Shown: piece by piece, positions 63,460-64,000 of the stretch
How the letters are laid out: each line of letters begins with the position of its first letter
How positions within the stretch are numbered: the stretch's first letter is position 1
Source: Flavobacterium micromati
GTDB taxonomy: Bacteria; Bacteroidota; Bacteroidia; Flavobacteriales; Flavobacteriaceae
Direction of reading: 5' to 3'
NCBI RefSeq assembly: GCF_900129585.1
Contig: NZ_FQWF01000001.1
Coordinates: 186,001-250,000 of the forward strand
DNA: 64,000 nucleotides
Program-made: the position numbers and the translations under genes
Notes under the pieces: model-generated
The model's database searches: none
What the model was told of the DNA's origin: nothing
What the model saw: the letters and a program-made list of their open reading frames with translations, nothing else

Positions 63460-64000
63460 ATGAAAAAAATTATACTCTTACTATTGTTTTTCTTTTCGGT
63501 GCTGGGTTTTGCCCAGCAACAAACCGTTACTAGCACCATAAGCCCAAATCCATTTGAGGAAACAACGGTAATAACAATTACTGTTAATGGTAATGCAGTA
63601 AACGAAAGTTTGTGGGGGATTACAAATAATTCATTGTATTTGTGGGCTTGGTCTTTTGACATAAGTGATTTAAATAGTGTCGACTGCCCTACTAATGGGT
63701 TATGGATATCAAGTAATGAAGCTAATAAATTTGTTTATAATGAAGCTACTGATACTTACACTAAAACGTTTACGCCAACTACTTTTTACAATAGAACCGC
63801 AATAGGTCGAATAGGCTTTCTGATAAAGGCAAAAGACGGAACTGGAGACAAAAAATCGCAGGATAAGTTCGCTGAGGTTGGAGCCTTTCAAGTAAATCTA
63901 ACTACACCCATTGAAAATAGCGCAACCATATTAACAGCTGGTGCAAGTTTCACTATTTCTGCAACTAATACAGGAGGTATCGCAAACTATATTTTAAAGT
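63460..64000 (+). CDS. Secreted starch-locus protein, cut by the window edge
   Basis: The frame starts with a signal peptide (LLLLFFFSVLGFAQQQ) and continues open to the window end (about 180 codons). It encodes a beta-rich module with TSTISPNPFEETTVITITVN, SLYLWAWSFD, TPTTFYNRTAIGRIGFLIKAKDGTGDKKSQD (a span of about 90 residues). In related flavobacterial starch loci such a module opens a large secreted alpha-amylase; that the missing part holds a GH13 domain is inference. Confidence 0.75.
   Translation, partial: MKKIILLLLFFFSVLGFAQQQTVTSTISPNPFEETTVITITVNGNAVNESLWGITNNSLYLWAWSFDISDLNSVDCPTNGLWISSNEANKFVYNEATDTYTKTFTPTTFYNRTAIGRIGFLIKAKDGTGDKKSQDKFAEVGAFQVNLTTPIENSATILTAGASFTISATNTGGIANYILK

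Overview
This AT-rich window comes from a member of the Bacteroidota, very probably a Flavobacterium. The evidence is SusC/SusD-type outer-membrane uptake genes, the Bacteroidota promoter form (a TTG near -33 and TAnnTTTG near -7) in front of several genes, a secreted protein with the flavobacterial VGIGT-type N-terminus, and interspersed repeats of the kind common in Flavobacterium. No rRNA, tRNA, CRISPR array, integrase or transposase was seen. The backbone looks like ordinary chromosome with one accessory-style polysaccharide locus at the right end.

Layout. 0-6 kb: a secreted beta-helix protein, polA and a LacI-family regulator. 6-9 kb: a ribosomal protein and translation cluster (rplM, rpsI, rpsB, tsf). 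9-17 kb: small housekeeping genes (queuosine-precursor transporter, tag, aat, a DUF3127 OB-fold protein with an SSB-like tail, a flavin reductase, an orphan sensor kinase, a secreted transglutaminase-like protein, a HIT protein, greA with a terminator in its leader, and a degenerate Rieske-fold lipoprotein). 17-24 kb: a TPP-riboswitch-controlled TonB receptor, then a four-gene operon that mixes archaeal-type GGGP synthase, a PnuC transporter, a fused nicotinamide-riboside-kinase/DUF4301 protein, and ArfB. 24-29 kb: a decayed hemoglobin remnant, tandem repeats, a phosphopantetheinyl transferase, ahcY bracketed by two inverted copies of one structured repeat, a MntA/HepT toxin-antitoxin pair with a broken HepT, and tadA. 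29-39 kb: dxs (apparently leaderless), a DUF3078 protein, a dNTPase, two peptidases, an NTF2-like protein and a pseudouridine synthase. 39-43 kb: a mevalonate/ether-lipid cluster (UbiA prenyltransferase, mevalonate kinase, diphosphomevalonate decarboxylase) that contains a solitary antitoxin-like gene. 43-48 kb: tspO, a YoeB-type toxin-antitoxin pair, a flavoprotein, a GxxExxY protein and GDPD.

48-64 kb is a complete-looking starch/maltodextrin utilization locus. SusC, SusD and SusE capture and import oligosaccharides, and a further secreted protein starts at the right edge. Two GH13 enzymes split them. An MFS sugar transporter brings maltose into the cytoplasm, where a GH65 maltose phosphorylase and beta-phosphoglucomutase convert it to glucose and glucose 6-phosphate. 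A LacI-family regulator sits between the two divergent arms. A 17-nt element, identical except for one base, lies in front of both arms and is a good candidate for the shared control site.

The observations most worth following are the kinase/DUF4301 fusion (its second half carries motifs reminiscent of nucleotidyltransferases), the GraL-like terminator in the greA leader, the repeat pair around ahcY, the shared motif of the starch locus, and the co-occurrence of GGGP synthase, a DGGGP-synthase-like UbiA protein and mevalonate enzymes.
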